Program-made: the position numbers and the translations under genes | Origin: Mimachlamys varia | Taxonomy: Eukaryota > Mollusca > Bivalvia > Pectinida > Pectinidae | Assembly: GCA_947623455.1 (NCBI GenBank) | Contig: OX392541.1 | Span: forward strand, 3,362,701-3,426,700 | Direction of reading: 5' to 3' | DNA: 64,000 bases | Notes under the pieces: generated by a model | Seen by the model: only the letters and a program-made list of their open reading frames with translations | Databases searched by the model: none | Told to the model about the DNA's origin: nothing | In this document: piece after piece, positions 59,070-64,000 of the stretch | Layout of the letters: each line of letters begins with the position of its first letter | Position numbering within the stretch: position 1 is the stretch's first letter

Positions 59070-59657
59070 CATGCATTAAGTCGTTAAACTCATCACATTT
59101 AGAACCATTCCTTGTTAATTTTTAGTCAGTAAGTTCTAGTGGGAATTTTAAAATCTTGTTATAAAGTAATGAACCTTGTAGCAGAGATCAATAAATACTG
59201 AATAGTTCATCAGCGAGCATTCATTCGATTGTGTCCGGTATCTAGATATTGACTATCAAAAATGACCGTTCCTGACTGGCGAGAAAAATGGACTACCGGT
59301 CACGTGGTACATGTGACGCCACTGAGACATATAACTGATCTACTCGGGTAAATAGTGGTTAATAACAGTTATTGGCTGATTCGGTGTTTCGTCTGAAAAT
59401 TGCACGACAGACTCGCAACCAGTAAGTTATGTGTTTAAAATTAAAGTTGCCGGTACGCTCGTCATAAGAAACCCGTCTATGCGACGGAGAAATGATCGTA
59501 AGATGAAACGAAACTGGCATGTAGAGGTGGATTAATATCTAAAGTTATCAGAAATGTCGGTGTTTAGTCTAAGAATTGCACGACAGCCTCACAACAAGTC
59601 AGTTATGTGCATTGTTTACAAATAGTTGAGAAATAACATTGGAATCCTTCCATTTCA

Positions 59658-59738
59658 TTCTGTAATGGGCTGCGGCTCCATATAATATACATTGTATAAA
59701 CATTTTGTTTATACTGACAGAAACTGAAGCAACTGTGG
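59658..59738. repeat. Half-copy of the 22282 foldback
   Basis: TTCTGTAATGGGCTGCGGCT, then ATACTGACAGAAACTGAAGC. Matches the right half of the MITE at 22282-22412. Confidence 0.65.
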
Positions 59739-60019
59739 GTTAATATACATATGTATAAAACACAATTAGTTATTTTCGTCAGATTTCGACTTTGACGAGG
59801 ATAGTTAAGTAGAACATCGACTATTGAATACGACGTGTATATCAATCTAGAATGCTTTCTATTCCTTTTGACTTACGAATAAAATATCCTGAAAAAGAAA
59901 TGATTGCAATCATGGACTTGGATAGTCTAATTCCGTGTTGCAATCAAGAAAGGAAGAAAGAATAATCAGGAATGCCAATTTCAAATATCGTGATGTTAAT
60001 CTTTGGAAATGAAATCGAT

Positions 60020-60249
60020 AATGATGATGCTCATTAGTTATCGGAGTTACTCGATAACATGTCTAAATTTAATTCAGATATAAAACCTCACCTTTTAACT
60101 TTTGTATCTTCGGCTCAGAATGTTTTACCCATAAACGAGTATTGAGAGAAAACAAAAACAAAAATTTAAAAAAAAACAAGAACATGGTCGCCAAGATCAC
60201 CTGCCGACGCAAACACAGAAAACCACGTGATATCAACGTCTGTAGGCAA
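60020..60249. repeat. Local duplication, copy 2, flanked by a 48-bp direct repeat
   Basis: Copy of 58844-59069. It is bracketed by two copies of AATGCCAATTTCAAATATCG...GAAATGAAATCGAT, at 59971-60018 and 60248-60295. Confidence 0.9.
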
Positions 60250-60649
60250 TGCCAATTTCAAATATCGTGATGTTAATCTTTGGAAATGAAATCGATTTAC
60301 AAATGAGCCCGATGAAGGCGGACGGTGACGATGCACTATTCACAGCCGCCCCTTACAAACCATAATGCTACTACATGTACATAGGACGATGTTAAACCCA
60401 ATGAAAAACGAACACGAGTTTTTTTGTGTGCTTTTTTTTTTTTGAGAGAGAGACGTATATGTTTGCCTGTAATTATATCTACACTCTAACGTCATGTAGT
60501 GATAGTGTTTGAGTATAGTAGAAGCAGAAACGTATATAAAGATGTATAACATATACTGGATTCATTTTATATCCTCAATGTCTTTTTTAAAAAAAAACAG
60601 ATGATTTGAATATCAATCATATCATTCATAACAGGAACATAACACATTC

Positions 60650-61350
60650 ACTCTAACCTCGTAATCCCGAACTCGTATATCACGAAGAGTCCGTTTAACT
60701 CGAAGTATTTCGTTTGTCCCTGTTAAACTTACATTAAACATTAAAACTCCCTTTTCTCGAATACTCGAATAATTCGACTTCCAGATTGAGAGGTTCGACT
60801 GTAGATGCACCCATCAGGGATTATATTGACATCATCCTTTTATCGAATACTCGGATAATTCGATTTCTAGATTGAGAGGTTCGACTGTAGATGCATCCAT
60901 CAGGGATTATGTTGACATCACCCTTTTCTCGAATACTCGGATAATTCGACTTCGTGATTACGGGGTTCGACTGTAGAAGCACCCATCAGGGATTATATTG
61001 ACATCACCCTTTTCTCGAATACTCGGATAATTCGACTTCTAGATTGAGAGGTTCGACTGTAGATGCACTCATCAGAGATTATATTGACATCACCCTTTTT
61101 CTCGAATACTCGGATAATTCGATTTCGAGATTGAGAGGTTCGACTGTAGATGCATTCATCAGGGAATATATTGACATCACCCTTTTCTCGAATACTCGGA
61201 TAATTCGACTTCTAGATTGAGAGGTTCGACTGTAGAAGCACCCATCAGGGATTATATTGACATCACACTTTTCTCGAATACTCGGATAATTCGATTTCGA
61301 GATTGAGAGGTTCGACTGTAGATGCATTCATCAGGGATTATATATTGACG
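60650..61350. repeat. About 86-bp tandem array derived from a Tigger/pogo-like terminus
   Basis: About seven units containing GGATAATTCGACTTCTAGAT, GAGAGGTTCGACTGTAGATG and ATTATATTGACATCACCC. The left flank (60650-60730) has CTCTAACCTCGTAATCCCGA, whose inverted form TTCGTGATTACGGGGTTCGA occurs in a unit near 60950. The array therefore looks like an amplified inverted terminus. Confidence 0.8.
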
Positions 61351-62690
61351 CCACCCTTTTGTCACACCAAATATATTGCCACCATCATTCTACGTCTAAG
61401 CTTTCAGGATATTTCCTTCATGGATAGCACGATCCCAAATCTTAGCTAGTCCATGTAAGACATATACACGGTATATACCATAAAAGGGTGTGCACTTACC
61501 AAAAATCTGCGGAGCGCTTTATTAAAAAATCTACACACATTTTTGGGGGTATCTATCGTATAACCCATTCAAAAATTGTGGCTTTTTTTATAATATCATT
61601 TCTAAAGATATATCACACATGCATAGTTCATAATGAATAGTTTCGTATTTCATTATGACACAAATATGATGTTTTGTACAAAACAAAACATTGTGCAGTT
61701 ATTTCATATCTAAGCAACTTTAACCAACCAGACATTCCGATACTAAATATCCATAGCGGTATAATGTTGACGTCATCACTTTCTGTGTTGTATCCTATTT
61801 TAGTAATACGATATAACATGAAAGCGTTTAGAATTGGCGGAATGGGCAAAATGAAAAAAAATATATAAGACATGAACTTGTACATGTATGGTACCTTATA
61901 CATGTACCTATTGACAGGGACAATTTCTTGTTTTGATAAAATTACCATGCATTCTCAGGATATCTAAACAATTAGCTTAATATATATATATACCGAAAGC
62001 TACATGCGCGTGATTTTTATTAATCACCTTTAAATCCTTTAATAGGTCTGGAAATGTTGAAGTGTTGGCTGATATAATATGTCATTTAGATAATGTGTTT
62101 GTATCCATAAATAGAGGATCTTGCACGAGTTTCGATGTAATATGGAATTTATTAAAAGAGTTCAATAATTTAATAGGTCACGAGCCTTTAACAAGCTGAT
62201 TATCGGGAACATGCTGTGTTAGCGACAGAACACAAGACGTCCGCGGCTAGGCAAATCTGAAATCTTGTTATATATTAATGTATAGATATAATATAGTTAT
62301 ATTAATTGTTATAGCCACAACATGGAGGATAAAGTATTGATTCCAGTGAAGTACAATGACTTTCATTAGTCAAAAGTGCTCAGGGCAACCAATTTCCTGA
62401 ACCGTTTAGTTGTGACAAAGTTAAATGGCTCCATATCAAGCGGATTGAAGTAAGAAAAAATACCCAGGGCAGCTTTGATGCAAAGCATTTTATTGGAACA
62501 CGTATACCAAGTGGACGGACAATTAGCCACCCTAATCATCTTCAGCCATGCTACACGTCAATATCCTTCATCTCAGTAGCGAAAGAGAAAGTTTGGTCGA
62601 AGAGGAATTATTTCGCAAATTTATCACAACTACTGTGACCACTTAGTCAAAATAATGTAAAACAGCAATTCTAATGAGATCGATTAGGAT
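61350..62690. other. Intergenic, nothing recognised
   Basis: AT-rich DNA. Only a half-copy of the 25581 MITE at 62110-62170 was recognised. Confidence 0.5.
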
Positions 62691-62695
62691 TCAAA

Positions 62696-63778
62696 AACAA
62701 GAGGCCTATGGGCCTTAATGGTCATCTGAATTTTGATGTACTATAGTACCAATAACTTTTGTTGTTGTGTCCTTACACCGAAATTATCTTTAACTTAAAC
62801 CACGTTTGAGCAAACACACTGATAGGTAAGCAAGGACCCTGTTTGTCAGTCCATATATCTCCCAAATCATCAATCCTTGAGCTTTGAATCCAACATTCAA
62901 ACTACCAGTAAGTGACTTTGATCTGTATCAAATTGACTTCTCAAAAAAGAAAGTTGCAAACGGTTTCCTTGACCTTTGAATCAGTGACCTTGATCTCTTT
63001 AACATTGATTTATGTCAGTTGACTCCTTGTTTTAATTCTGATCAACTCAATTCACCATGTCATAACAAAATGTTGTTCATCAGTGAAAAGCTACAAAATT
63101 TGACCTTGAAGTCAATTTTGATAAAGCACCTCAAGACCTTTCTCTTTCTGTGAAGAGTATTTTATTCCAGCATATCTGGATCTTAAGAAAAAGATTATTG
63201 TAATTTTAGCCAGTTTGACCCATATGAGCCCCTTCCCACAGCCCTGGGATTGGCCAAGAATCCAAATTCGTCTAATGTCAAACAGTATTCTCCTTGTTAT
63301 AATTCCAACCACGTTTGAATCATTTCCAACTGAAAATTAACAAAATATATCCAAAAGTGTCATTTTCCTTTATATACGATAGTAAACTTCACCATCTCCC
63401 CAGGGGCTTTTTAAGTCCAGCAGGCAAGAAATTAACAATTTTGATATGGAGCCTAAAGACCTGTCTATTTGTGCAGAGTATTTGATTCTAGTATATCTGG
63501 GTCTGCAGTAGAAGATTTTTGTAGTTTTTAACTTATTTGGCCCATTTTGCCCCCCCCCCCCCCAAAAAAAAATCATGCCATCAGGACCATATAATTCACA
63601 ATTTTGCTGCACCTTTGGCTAGGAAAGGTTCCTGTAAAATTTCATTCAAATTTGTTCAGGGGTTTTTGACAAAAGAAGTTGAAAATATCATTTATTTACG
63701 GACGATCGACGCACGACGCACGACAACGGACAAAGACGATTAGAAAAGTCACTTGAAACTTTTTATCAGGTGACCTAA
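62696..63778. mobile_element. Dispersed element of about 1.1 kb with GGCCTATGGGCCTTAATGGTC start
   Basis: It starts GAGGCCTATGGGCCTTAATG then GTCATCTGA and ends TCAGGTGACCTAATG, an imperfect inverted match. Just before the end is a CG-rich ACGGACGATCGACGCACGAC stretch, also seen inverted near 33450. It has degenerate internal repeats with TTTGACC/CTTGATCT words and a poly-C run at 63551. No transposase frame is present. Confidence 0.55.
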
Positions 63779-64000
63779 TGATATACAACTTATGCGATAC
63801 CGTAATGTTAATGCATAACTATGTATTTTGAACAAATAATAAAAGAACTGAGGGAGTTGTCTCAAAGGAAAGGTTAATTTTTGAATTTAATATTTATTAT
63901 ATCTTTGTTTATTCTCCCTTTAAATGTATCTACTTAGTTACACAACAAGGTGCTGTACAAATACAAATGATATTGATTGAAATATTCAATTATGACTTTT

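Overview
The window reads as eukaryotic, AT-rich, gene-poor genomic DNA from an invertebrate, most likely a bivalve or other mollusc. That call is an inference. It rests on spliced genes with GT-AG introns, a tandem group of TNF-superfamily ligand genes (a family known to be expanded in bivalves), tRNA-derived SINEs, many foldback/MITE elements, and retrotransposon families typical of molluscs. No prokaryotic-style operon, rRNA gene, functional tRNA gene or CRISPR array is visible.

Host genes. Three TNF-ligand genes lie in the same orientation on the + strand. TNF-1 (1-2131) lacks its 5' end and has three visible exons. TNF-2 (7448-9077) is complete in two exons. TNF-3 (23177-30305) is complete in four exons. 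All three encode a type II membrane anchor in the first exon, end that exon in phase 0, and finish with a C-terminal TNF beta-sandwich closing on a W/F-G-[VI]-F type strand. In TNF-1 and TNF-3 a phase-1 intron sits just before the main TNF exon, and in both genes that intron holds a minisatellite. TNF-2 lacks that intron. A possible small intronless gene with a TATA box and a poly(A) signal lies between TNF-1 and TNF-2 (5744-6164).

Mobile DNA. From about 15 kb to 19 kb there is an internally deleted LTR retrotransposon (minus strand). From 30 kb to 42 kb there is a dense set of foldback elements, SINEs and a candidate solo LTR. From 42 kb to 45.5 kb there is a decayed Gypsy-type element (minus strand) whose reading frame carries an expanded 84-bp coding minisatellite. 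From 46.9 kb to 55 kb there is a PHD-finger/endonuclease/reverse-transcriptase LINE (plus strand). A 4.7-kb tyrosine-recombinase retrotransposon of Ngaro type (minus strand, 47243-51973) is inserted in it. Its split direct repeats are complete (A1 ... B1-A2 ... B2) and its coding region is nearly intact, so it looks much younger than its host LINE. From 55 kb to 64 kb there are only repeats: degenerate tandem units, a local 226-bp duplication, a tandem array grown from the end of a Tigger/pogo-like MITE, and a 1.1-kb dispersed element.

The most distinctive parts are the TNF cluster with its parallel intron minisatellites and the cleanly resolved Ngaro-in-LINE nest, in which the recombinase frame is separated from gag-RT by a single in-frame TGA. 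Splice sites were placed by eye from GT/AG signals and frame continuity; no transcript or database search was available.
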